In this document: positions 55,491-64,000 of the stretch, one piece after another | How positions within the stretch are numbered: position 1 is the stretch's first letter | Layout of the letters: the number at the start of each line of letters is the position of its first letter | NCBI GenBank assembly: GCA_948146395.1 | Contig: OX411545.1 | Span: forward strand, 24,445,526 to 24,509,525 | DNA from: Fragum whitleyi | Lineage: Eukaryota > Mollusca > Bivalvia > Cardiida > Cardiidae | Reading direction: 5' to 3' | DNA length: 64,000 nt | Program-made: the position numbers and the translations under genes | The notes under the pieces: model-generated | What the model saw: only the letters and a program-made list of their open reading frames with translations | What the model was told of the DNA's origin: nothing | The model's database searches: none

Positions 55491-55919
55491 AGCTAGAACA
55501 AGTAGACAACATCGTGAAATTGACAAGGTGAATGGTTTTGGCAAGATTTAGGAATAAAATTGATTGAGTCTATGGAGAGAGTTTTGAATTCAATGGGAGG
55601 TAATACTATATCGCATATTTTGTTCAGGATGAACAAAATTATCGATATTGATTACCTACCTTTAATAAAATATACATACAAATTCTATAGATAGCTTCGT
55701 ATTTCTTCAAGAACCTATTAGACGCTTACGATTTGATTTATGTCAGTGAAATAACGTTTTTTCTCTCTCCATATTTATATTGAATGACGTTGTTGATTCT
55801 ATATTTTTTCATGGGTTTGAGCGTTTTTGAATGGTTTGAGTGATTGTTTGGAACGCTGAGTGAGCGATTAAGAATGGTTTAGATTGAGGCGATTGTCAAT
55901 TTCACGATGTAAATAACTG
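55491..55919 (+). mobile_element. fam-A MITE, copy 13
   Basis: TA|CAGCTAGAACAAGTAGACAA then catcgtgaaattgac at left (a small insertion in the end); 'gtcaatttcacgatgtaaataactg|TA' at right. Confidence 0.78.
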
Positions 55920-56230
55920 TAGCCCATCAGAATTTATTTTTGAAATTTAATCTTTCTTTCATGACTACATAAATAACGTTTTGTTTTTTTGTGTGTGTGT
56001 GTTTTCCCGGCGTTGCTTATGACGGGCGTGCTTTTGCAACCCTCATTTTCTTTTTAAACTTTCAGATTTCATAAACAGAAACGACGTAGTTTTTGAAATT
56101 GTACGGTACGAAACTAAAGGCCTATGAGCGCCCGAGACATTCTACTGGCTATGAACTTTAACTTACTCACGGTTTACATTAATTTTTTTGAATGGGGGTT
56201 AATGCCGCTGTTAACATTATTTCAGTCTTA
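55920..56230. other. Intergenic stretch
   Basis: A (GT)n run near 55990-56003. Nothing else seen. Confidence 0.5.
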
Positions 56231-56449
56231 TCGCGACGGCTGGAGCACCTAACTATGGGTTGCTGGTATTTCTCACACCAGTAATACCATCACATCATTT
56301 CTTAGTCTCCAGCTGCTATCCTATATAGGTCTACGATCATCAACCCATTGGTTCGAGACAAATGGTCGGAAATGATGAGTGTCGCCGCCGGGGATCGAAT
56401 CCGGGATCTTTGGATTGACAGTCCTACGCACTACGCTATGACGGCGACG
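56231..56449 (-). mobile_element. tRNA-derived SINE, 3' end lost
   Basis: Minus-strand head with 'gtcatagcg' and the B-box-like 'cggattcgatcccc' at about 56391-56404, body to 'ccagccgtcgcgata'. No aatc tail. Confidence 0.8.
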
Positions 56450-56714
56450 TTAACATTACTCCTCCTGGATCAATGGTTAATCTGCATCTGCTTAGGATCC
56501 GTCTGTTTTGGTTAATATGAAGTAAAGCAAGTGGAATACAATCTAGAATACTTTGTGTTAAAAATCAATCAAGCCCATTATCCCATGTCTTCTGACGGAT
56601 TGGTCGTATTTTCTAAAAAATTGCCCTACCGTTTCATGGAAGGCGATAATATCAGTGGATGTTATCGCATGAACGAGAAAAAGGCCTTTTATTCCAGCGT
56701 ATTCATATAGATCA
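56450..56714. other. Intergenic stretch, nothing recognised
   Basis: No repeat or exon seen. Confidence 0.4.
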
Positions 56715-56957
56715 GGGGCCCGTTTTACTAAACTTCTTACGAAAAAAATAATCGTAAGTCAAAATCACAAGTCGTACCTGATGCTTTCATTCATTGTTAG
56801 ATTCTGCCTTGCAATATCTCATTGGAATCGTCTACTAAAGACGATTCCAATGAGATAATGCATGACAGAACTCCTTATTTAGTTACTTCTGTAGAAGCAA
56901 CGGTTATTTTTGGCTTACGCAAAAAATGATCGTAAAATGTTTAGTAAAACAGGTCCC
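56715..56957. mobile_element. fam-G MITE, about 243 bp
   Basis: GGGGCCCGTTTTACTAAAC at left, inverted 'gtttagtaaaacaggtccc' at right; central hairpin attgGAATCGTCTactaaAGACGATTCcaatgag. Confidence 0.82.
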
Positions 56958-57061
56958 AGGTCCATTTTTGAGAGGAACCTTAATTACGTCCCTATTATCT
57001 TCCTGTAAATGTTAAAATAAAACAAGAAAAAAAAACATCGATAATATTTCTAGACTGAATT

Positions 57062-57197
57062 AGCCCTGCGTTCAGGATCACCAAACGGTGCAAACAGTTT
57101 TTCAATTATACCCCGCTTTGCACGTGCACATGAGTGAAAAGCGGGATATAATTCGAAAACTGTTTCCAACGTTCGGTGATCCTGAACTTTGGGAAGG
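57062..57197. mobile_element. fam-D MITE, strongly palindromic
   Basis: AGCCCTGCGTTCAGGATCAC..aaacagttttxxaattataccccgc and its inverse pair over most of the 136 bp, around 'tttgcacgtgcacatgagtgaa'. Confidence 0.8.
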
Positions 57198-57439
57198 TAC
57201 ACAGAATAGAGTGAAAATCGCAAACGCTCCTATTCCCGCATTTTCCAGCAGATAAGCCAACTTTCAAAAGAAACCTTCATAATGACCACACTGAAACGAA
57301 CTTCTAAACGGCTACATGGTTTGCTGTGTTTATTTCTTTGTATTTGAAATGGGTAGTAGTTAATTTGTATTAGAAAAATCATTCGGCGCAAATCTTAAAT
57401 TATCACCGAACAGAGAAATATGCACGATGTTATTTTCTT

Positions 57440-57830
57440 CAAAAATTTGGTATTTGAAAGTACCTCGGACGTAAGTGTAGTGATTTGGGTCCACTTTTAA
57501 GTGAGTCGGCTTCAGGTGGTACTTTGGTCAATTCGCTGGAAGAAAAAAAAAGACCTCAATGCTTTGATCATCTACGTAGACCTTTCAAGCATTTTATAAT
57601 TTGATGACGAAATGCAGTTAAACACTGCATTTTTTTGTCATTTAATCATAAAATGTCCAGTCTTAATCTTGAGCTGATTTTGTATTTCGCATTTACATCT
57701 TCTGTTTTTGTCTGTGACGTCACATAACCAACCTACGATAGGACGCGCTTTCATATCTGCGCCCAAATTATTCCCGATGTCTGTTTCTCGATTGGGTTAA
57801 GGTACGTCTGTTTACGCTACACCCACTGTT
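57440..57830 (+). repeat. fam-K repeat with covarying hairpin
   Basis: Starts 'agtacctcggacgtaagtgtagtgat', ends 'caaattATTCCCGATGTCTgtt'. The hairpin at about 57592-57652 (tttgatgacgaaatgcag / ctgcatttttttgtcattt) differs in sequence from 53450-53508 but is still paired. Confidence 0.75.
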
Positions 57831-58368
57831 CAAAAGTTTTTAAAAACTATGATAATATTTGGGGACTTTTACGCATAAATGAGAATTGTTTACGGACAGT
57901 CGGTAATCGTGCTATCGCTTGCATTCACGGATTTTTTGACGGTTTCCTATAAAAAGTGAGGGCAACTGAAAATTGCAGACACTTACAATCAAAGCACTGA
58001 AAGTACTGATGGTGAACGAACCTGATGGCATTCTAGAGTGATATATTGAATTCAATTAGAAAAGAGAAAATATGAATGTAAAAAAGGGGGAGGAATTGTC
58101 TCGACAAAATTTCCATTATTCGGAAATTTCACTGCAAATTCAAGGAAAGGGAGAGAGAGGAAAAATCCTGTTAGAAAAATATTTGTTAGAATATGAGTTG
58201 TTACTCTGTGAAAATTTCTTTTACACACTTGAAATAGGTACAATTATTAATTAAACATAAATTTGAGAAAACGATTTAATCCTATCTCAAACTGTCTTCA
58301 ACCTATATCCAATGGTGTTTGTTTTTACAAAAGTAATTGTTATCATGTTTAAGATTATTTCAAGTAAA
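57831..58368. other. Intergenic stretch
   Basis: 'caaagcactgaaagtactgatgg' at about 57990 recurs near 37430. Overlapping frames at 58052-58254 have no support. Confidence 0.35.
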
Positions 58369-58605
58369 TTTGTTCGATCCCCGACCGCGGCACTTATCCT
58401 TTCCGTTATTTGTCTTCCACCAATGGGTAGATAATCGTAAACCTATGTGGAATAGCAACTGGAGGCCAGGAAAGGGATGTGGTGGTAGTACTGGAGTGAG
58501 AAATACCAGGAATCCATCGTTAGGTGCTCCAGTCGTCGCGATATAATTGAAAGAATGTTGAAAGCGACGTAAAACCCAAATTCAAATCAAATCAAATTCA
58601 AGTAA
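58369..58605 (+). mobile_element. tRNA-derived SINE, 5'-truncated
   Basis: Begins within the B box (ttgttcgatccccgaccgcgg) and continues to 'gtcgtcgcgatataattgaaagaatg..gcgacgtaaaa' with an aaatcaaatcaaatc tail. Confidence 0.8.
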
Positions 58606-58778
58606 ATTTGTTGTATTTGTTTTAACTTTTTTTTACCTATCTTTGTTTCTTCTCAGAGGATGAAAAGGTCTCTGAGTACCAACCAAAGAAACACCTATGA
58701 ATATCATTCAGTCCTGAACTGTACTAATTGTTTATAGTTATGATTTGTTAACTTATTTATAGTATTTTGAACCATAAC

Positions 58779-61700
58779 TAGTCCGGCAGAAAAATGGCAT
58801 ATTTTTCTTGAACCTAGAAGTGTGGTATAAAGTTTTTTTCTTGGCTGATTCTTGTAGCCCAAGTCTTACTCATCAAGAATCTGCCTGATGACACCTTGTC
58901 ATCATTGAGCATTTTGAGAAAATCGAGATGGCAGCCAGGACCCCTTGAACAAGTACATGCTACCACTTTACTTGTCTTGATGATAGGTTTTCATGCATTT
59001 TTTTACCTTAGTTTTGTCGTAAAAATCATACTTTTAAGTATAATGAGGAAATTAACCCATAAAACGAAAGAAACAATAACTGTTTTAGACAACATGGCAG
59101 CCAAACAGTTATATTACACAGCATTTAGAGAACAATAGATTCTATTTGACAAACCAAACTTTTGAATTGGTCTAATTCCTGTTATGTCTCTTAATGATAG
59201 CTGCAATTCCGTCAGAAAAATCAGATTGATAGCCCAATCACCGCTTGCAAATTGACTTCCTAACTAGATGGCGGCCAGGAGGGCAAAAATGAGAATAATA
59301 CCATTTTGATTAGCTTCAAATGTTAAATGATCTTTATACTTTTATTTAATATTACTATTAATCGGCTAACTCACTGTTTTCTGATAAAGCAAATTCTAGT
59401 TTTCAAATTGATATTCATAATTGTGTTTATAAGTTAAGATGGCTGCCAAACAGAACGGTTGATTGTTTGGCAACATTGCTGAATAGGAGTTTACACAGTT
59501 TTGCTCTATTCTTTTTCATTTTAATCAAATTTTATCCTCTTTCCATCCTCCTTTAATCAAGCGGATTGTATCTCTCACTACATATGAGTTGTTTTTCTTA
59601 GTTTGAGATGGCAGCCAGGAATGTGGATGACAGCATCTTTAACCCTATCTTTATGCTGATAGTTCTCTATTGAATTCCACTTATTTTGACCTTAGATCTT
59701 GCAATTTGATATCAAGTCATACCCAAAATTATATAATGTAAACGCCCTTGATTAGGCTAAGAGAGGTCCATTAAACAAATAAATATCACTCTTCAACATT
59801 CATTTGTGATTATAAGGTGACTCTTACTGGTCCACAGACTAAAAGAAAAAGAGAACAAGTTTTGTTCTTAAAACTGGCTGTCATCTCGAAATTAGAACCT
59901 ATTGATTTTCTGATTGACCATGATTTATAAGGATGGCATAAAGAACTCATAATACAGATGTTTGAGTCATAAAATGTAGATACAAATGTTGAAGGACATC
60001 TACAAAAGCGTTTCTTACATAAAAGTTATTTTAGCTGCCATCTTGAAATTCACCCTAATTTACCAGTCGGACCATAGATAACGCATATTAACGTCTTGGA
60101 TCTGCGTCAAATGAATAATTCCATACCATATATTGAATATCGCTTCGAGGAGTGTATGATGCCCCCTCTGATCTTATTATTTTAGTATTTAAAACTGGTT
60201 GCCATCTCGCATTGAGAATGTTGTAATCTTGAAAAAAGCACTTCATGATTGAAATGAACACTGAAATCCTTAATTAGATACATGGGCCACTATAATAAGA
60301 TAAAAGATAATAAGAAGCGTAGACAGTGTTTTTCAGTCAATTTTTAAATTCTTTGGCGACATCTTTAGACCACTCAGAACGACAAGTAGAACCCAAAATA
60401 TCCAATGTTGACAACTTGATTCTTACATAGTAAGGTCAAATGATCGTTTCAATCAATTGCCTTTTTGACTGTTATTCCACGTTATTCAATAATCAAAATT
60501 TGTTCATTGTGATTTAAAATTTTATGTTTGTCTGAGCTTGGCAGAAAGCTTGATGACCAGAGAAATGTTATGTAAGGGAAAGCTGCAAAATCACTTGAGT
60601 TTTTTTACTCGGGTTTACAGTCACTTTTATCAGTATTTCAGCAAAACTGCATTGCTTAGAGCACTGGTGGACACACGTTCATACAATGTAAGCCTCGACC
60701 GGAGATCGAACTATGGTGCCTATGGTTGAGAGTCCGACACTGTGCAATGATCTAGGCCCTAAGTCAACTGTGATAAACATTAAAATTTTGAAACTTTTCA
60801 TCTGTTCAGATGTGTCATTATACTTAAAATAGCTCGCGCTGTAATCAACATGATAACAAGATTTCAATACAAGTTTTTAAACCTTTTATTCCTTTCATTC
60901 GTGGCTACTTTGTTGAAATCTAAAAAGCAAAAGGCATTTTTTTAAATGTTTCATTTAGAGAAATACATTTTTGTTCACTTTTCTGCTTTTTAACTTAGGT
61001 TTTACGACATATATACACGATAAAGGCTGTCATCCATCCTAGTTTCAAGTAAGCATAATCTCAGAATTAGATTCAACCTAGACAAATATTCAATGGCGTG
61101 TTATATCATTAAACTTCTTTAGAGCTATTGCCTTTTATAAAGAGCTCAACTTGCTAAAAACTAACCTAATAACCATAATCGATTTGAGTTTTGTTTGAGA
61201 CAGTCGTTTTCTCACCTATTTTGGCAGGGCATGTTAATAGCAAAAATGGAGAGTGGAAGGTTTATTTGTTTTTAGGTGGAAATCTACATTCATTCTTTCC
61301 TGCCTACTTCAAATTTCGTAAAGAAATTAGATTAGAGGTTGGTTTTATGAGCCTTTTCCCAAAATTGATCTGATGACTAAGGAACTAAATGTTTAAAGTT
61401 ATCAAAAGGTTGTTGTTGGTTTCCACGTGACTTTCAGATTCCGACTTGGCTACCATTTTGGTTACAATTCTAAATTTAAGCATGTTTTGTTTTTCTCGTT
61501 CTTATAAGCTAAGAAAATACGAAATGATATGTTAAAAAAATATGTAGATATCATGCTTAATACGCTGGGCTTGTATTTTATATGAAAGTACTGGCTGCCA
61601 TCTCCATTTTATTTTTTTTCAATGATTACAAGGTGTCATCAGTGTTATTATTGATGAATGCATTGGCTAGAAGAATCAATCTAGGAATCAGCATAACTGG

Positions 61701-62243
61701 CCTTAAAATCTTCCAGATTGACAATTTACTTTTAGCACAAATTTGCATTTATGCATTCCTGGCTGCCAAGTTCATTTTTCGAAAACAAATCAAATCAGGT
61801 GACTAGAATTCTTTACCCATTCTCAAAAAGAAAATGGTTTCAGCCTCTAAACAAAATGGTTGAAATCATTCTGAGGTTGAAGTCTGTCATAACATGGCTT
61901 TTGACACTCTCTACTAAAACAGAATTCCATTTGGCTGCCATCTTGATTACAAGTCCAAATTCAAATTTCAATTCACACATAAATTTATTTTCTGAGTTCT
62001 AATAATCACCTTGGTGACCAGAATAAGTAAAAAGTAGGTTCAGAAAAATAATTTTAGCAAGTTAATGATCAGTTTGTATATTTCAGGATAACCCTGGCTG
62101 CCATCTCCATTTTCTCAAAATGCTCAATGATGACAAGATGTCATCATTCAGATTCTTGATGCGCAATGTCTTAGCTACCAGAATCAATCAGGAAAGAAAC
62201 TTTATACCACACTACTAGGTCCAGCTTAATTTCTGCCGGACTA
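58779..62243. mobile_element. Foldback element, 3.47 kb, ~167-bp repeat arms
   Basis: Ends TAGTCCGGCAGAAA and its inverse, with about 150 bp of terminal inverted repeat (gtgtggtataaagttt, gatgacaxcttgtcatcattgagcattttgagaaaat). Possible 3-bp flanking duplication aac (58776-58778, 62244-62246). The arms are degenerate tandem repeats: gatggc[a/g/t]gcca at 58928, 59093 (diverged), 59269, 59440 and 59606, and its inverse in the other half at about 60034, 60196, 61592, 61760, 61930 and 62097, spaced mostly 158-176 bp. No protein frame stands out. Confidence 0.75.
60690..60757 (-). pseudogene. tRNA-like remnant in the foldback element
   Basis: The minus strand reads 'gatcattgcacagtgtcggactctcaacc' followed by 'agttcgatctccggtcgagg': an A-box-like and a B-box-like segment with roughly tRNA spacing. 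Too degraded for a functional tRNA; probably a SINE head. Confidence 0.35.
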
Positions 62244-62329
62244 AACCTGAGAGATTCATTTTTATCATATCTGAAGCCTAAACCACTTCCGTGGTTGACA
62301 CTTATGTCGTTATTCACTTTTATAACTTT

Positions 62330-62615
62330 TATTTATCGTCGCTGCCGTAGCACATGCCCATATGAGCGACGCCCCCAGAGGACGTTTAGTTGTTACGGGG
62401 ATAGTGCAAGGATACATAACGAAACTACTGCTGAGATCCGCCATGGTTCTTTAACGTGCTCGGTGTAAAGCACCGTCTCACGGGGCCTCGGTTTAACGTC
62501 TCATCCGAAAGACAAGTAGTTTTTGTTAGTGTACCAGTCCGGGAATCGAACCCACGCGGTCGATCTTCAATAGTTTTGAAGTCCGGTGCTCTACCAACTG
62601 AGCGAATCGGGCTGG
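62330..62615 (-). mobile_element. Second SINE type, tRNA head plus conserved central domain
   Basis: Minus-strand head with A box 'cgctcagttggtagagc' (62588-62604) and B box 'ggttcgattcccgg' (62539-62552), then 'cggatgagacgttaaaccgagg' and 'cacgttaaagaacc'. That central block resembles a domain shared by many animal SINEs (possibly the Nin-DC type; from memory, unverified). Unrelated to the other SINE family. Confidence 0.75.
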
Positions 62616-62758
62616 TGTATAGGTTAAAGGAGGTCGAGTGCCCTTTTAGTATAATTCATAGATAATTTCTGTTTAAGGTTTAGAAATTAAAGTATAACTT
62701 TTTATATTAAATAATTGCTTCATAGTAAATTGCATACTAAAAGTCTTTATAAATATTA

Positions 62759-62980
62759 TCCCCGACGGCGGCACTCATTCTTTCCGACTATTTGTCTTTC
62801 ACCAATGGGTTGATAATCGTAGACCTATGTGAGATAGCAGCTGGAGGCTAGGAAAGGATGTGGTGGTTGCACTGGTGAGAGAAATACCAGGAAACCATTG
62901 TTAGGTGCTCCAGCCGCCGCGATATAACTGAAATAATGTTGAAAGCGGCGTAAAACTCCATTCAATCAATCAATTATAAA
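62759..62980 (+). mobile_element. tRNA-derived SINE, 5'-truncated
   Basis: Starts in the B-box region 'tccccgacggcggcactc', ends 'gccgccgcgatataactgaaataatgttgaaagcggcgtaaaactcc' plus a caatcaatcaatt tail. Best preserved body of the family here. Confidence 0.85.
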
Positions 62981-63382
62981 TATTACATTTGTAACGTATT
63001 TTCTACATCAAAAGCGAATAAGAATCTTATTGAAGAAGTTTATTTTTTGAAAGGAGGTAATTATTGCATGACTATGTCTATGTTTAAGTATAATACAATG
63101 TTTTTTTTCCTCCCGACTTTCTTCCCAATAAGAATTGAGAATCCTTACAATTGTCGGTTTATTTTTTGCACGAGAATCTATTTTCCTTCAAGAGTTTGGA
63201 TGCTTGTAAAATCACTCACTGTCGATTTCTTATTACAGTTTTGCGGCTGATATAAAACTTTTCTGCTCTGAGCTAGTTTTTGCTTAAACTGTAGTTAACC
63301 AATTCTCTAAACGTATTTTGGGAAGGATTGAGCCAGTTTTTATTCATCAATTAAGATTTCTATGATTTCTGTACAAAACGCA
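62981..63382. other. Intergenic stretch
   Basis: The plus frame 63047-63250 shows no domain. Nothing else seen. Confidence 0.4.
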
Positions 63383-63541
63383 ATGACTTTTCCAGAATAT
63401 TTAACAACAAAACCCGCATATCGAATTGTAAACAAGTGCGTGGCGGATCTGGCCCCCCTTGACCACGGCAATATCTACTCGTCAATTGGAGTGGTATCTA
63501 GTGTTGAATATTTAGCAATCATTTATTCAATTTTCAAATAG
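63383..63541 (+). CDS. 52-codon frame, possible exon, unrecognised
   Basis: ATG (A at -3) opens MTFPEYLTTKPAYRIVNKCV, then ADLAPLDHGNIYSSIGVVSS, to TAG. The first 40 residues look protein-like, the tail less so. No clear donor inside and no family match. Confidence 0.2.
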   Translation: MTFPEYLTTKPAYRIVNKCVADLAPLDHGNIYSSIGVVSSVEYLAIIYSIFK

Positions 63542-64000
63542 AATTTTGAATTGATATGGTTTTACAGATTGAAAAAATGCAAAGTAGAATGGCCCCAATG
63601 AAATATCTTCCGTGCCTGTCGCATTTGGTATTCGGCAATATTCGCTTCTGAGACAGACGAATACGAAACGTTTTCGCTGGGAATAAGTTCACCGAATATT
63701 CGAGTGTATCCTTACAGCCCTACTTCAGCCAACGCAATTTTACAGAAAAATCTTAATGGCGGCGTTCATCCCTATTCAAATAAAAGGTACAAGAAAGGTT
63801 GTACAGGTAAAACACATGTCGAATCATTCTTAAACCCGTCTCGAGACTGACTGTCGCTAGTTGGAAAGTTATGTAAAACCGCGTTACCGTTTCTAATGAC
63901 ACAAGGTGTCTTGATGTGTCATTCGTCTGAACTCGGCCGATTCCTGTAACCTACATTTAAATCGGAGCCGTCGGAGATCGCCCGAGTATTTCCGAATGTA
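63542..64000. other. Window end, CpG-richer, unassigned
   Basis: Contains 'tattcggcaatattcgc' words and, at the end, 'gagccgtcggagatcgcccgag'. It could be a repeat or a 5' gene region continuing outside. No exon found. Confidence 0.3.

Noticed and set aside
58896..62002. Several 60-85 codon frames in the third foldback
   Set aside because: They lie in degenerate 167-bp repeats, differ between units and show no domain.
62533..62615. Functional tRNA gene on the minus strand
   Set aside because: The tRNA-like part runs straight into a SINE central domain, and the anticodon region is irregular.

Overview
The window is nuclear DNA of an animal, most likely a bivalve mollusc. It is AT-rich, has no long open frames and no bacterial-type operons, and is packed with TA-flanked miniature transposons, tRNA-derived SINEs, LINE 3' debris and tandem arrays. 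Several repeats have the look of common bivalve repeats: the 'ctcaggtgagctaaaa' and 'tatctagcgga' families at 37.58-38.7 kb, and an element with TTAACCC ends at 53.74 kb. The taxon is inferred from this repeat style, not proven.

Protein-coding content is thin. The best case is a small gene on the minus strand: a first coding exon at 6602-6655 (MAHKFIRTPTVEYDDPPQ, then a GT donor), a 58-codon terminal exon at 4617-4790, and an AATAAA signal at 4452-4457. A second, similar first exon (MAHAYTRLSSRDYDEPR plus a GT donor) lies at 1816-1866 on the same strand, which suggests a tandem pair of paralogues. Weaker exon candidates are at 50979-51107 and 48123-48238 (minus) and 21720-21844 (plus). None could be tied to a known family.

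The dominant object is 7525-18307. I read it as one 10.8 kb foldback element. Its ends are near-identical inverted repeats (GGTCCxTGAAGTTGGCAGCC), flanked by the same 9 bp (TATAAATTT at 7516-7524 and 18308-18316). Each arm is a tandem array of ~330-346 bp monomers carrying CCTAGCAG octamers: about 7 copies on the left and about 11 on the right, in opposite orientation. The loop holds a 162-bp direct repeat, a short basic reading frame and a GC-rich array of 361/566 bp units. Two more foldback elements are present. One is a 1.02 kb pogo-like element at 5087-6106, inside the intron of the small gene. The other is a 3.47 kb element at 58779-62243, built from ~167 bp 'gatggcagcca' repeats.

Family tags used below. 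fam-A: ~410-440 bp MITE with CAGTTAGTAACATCGTGAAA ends, 13 full or partial copies, 23.9-55.9 kb. fam-B: TGTGACCCGTCACGCG ends. fam-C: CCGCAACATTTCGG arms. fam-D: AGCCCTGCGTTCAGG palindrome. fam-E: CAGGGCCCGAGG ends. fam-F: TGAGCCTGTG ends. fam-G: GGGGCCCGTTTTACTAAAC ends. fam-H: GAGGTATGAAACTAAAAACC arms. fam-I: ACAGGGCGTGGC. fam-J: CTCGGCGCAGCCTCG. fam-K: ATTATTCCCGATGTCT. fam-L: TTAACCCTTGTCATGC ends. fam-T: CTGACGTCAAG ends.

Region by region: 0-7 kb holds the small gene pair and two pogo-like elements; 7.5-18.3 kb the giant foldback; 18.3-30 kb mostly Tc1/mariner-like elements, a LINE fragment inside a MITE, and a minisatellite; 30.2-31.5 kb a nest of MITEs inside MITEs; 32-58 kb fam-A and other MITEs with SINEs and the second gene candidate; 58.4-64 kb SINEs, the third foldback and unassigned sequence. 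All boundaries and copies were found by eye; no alignment was run.
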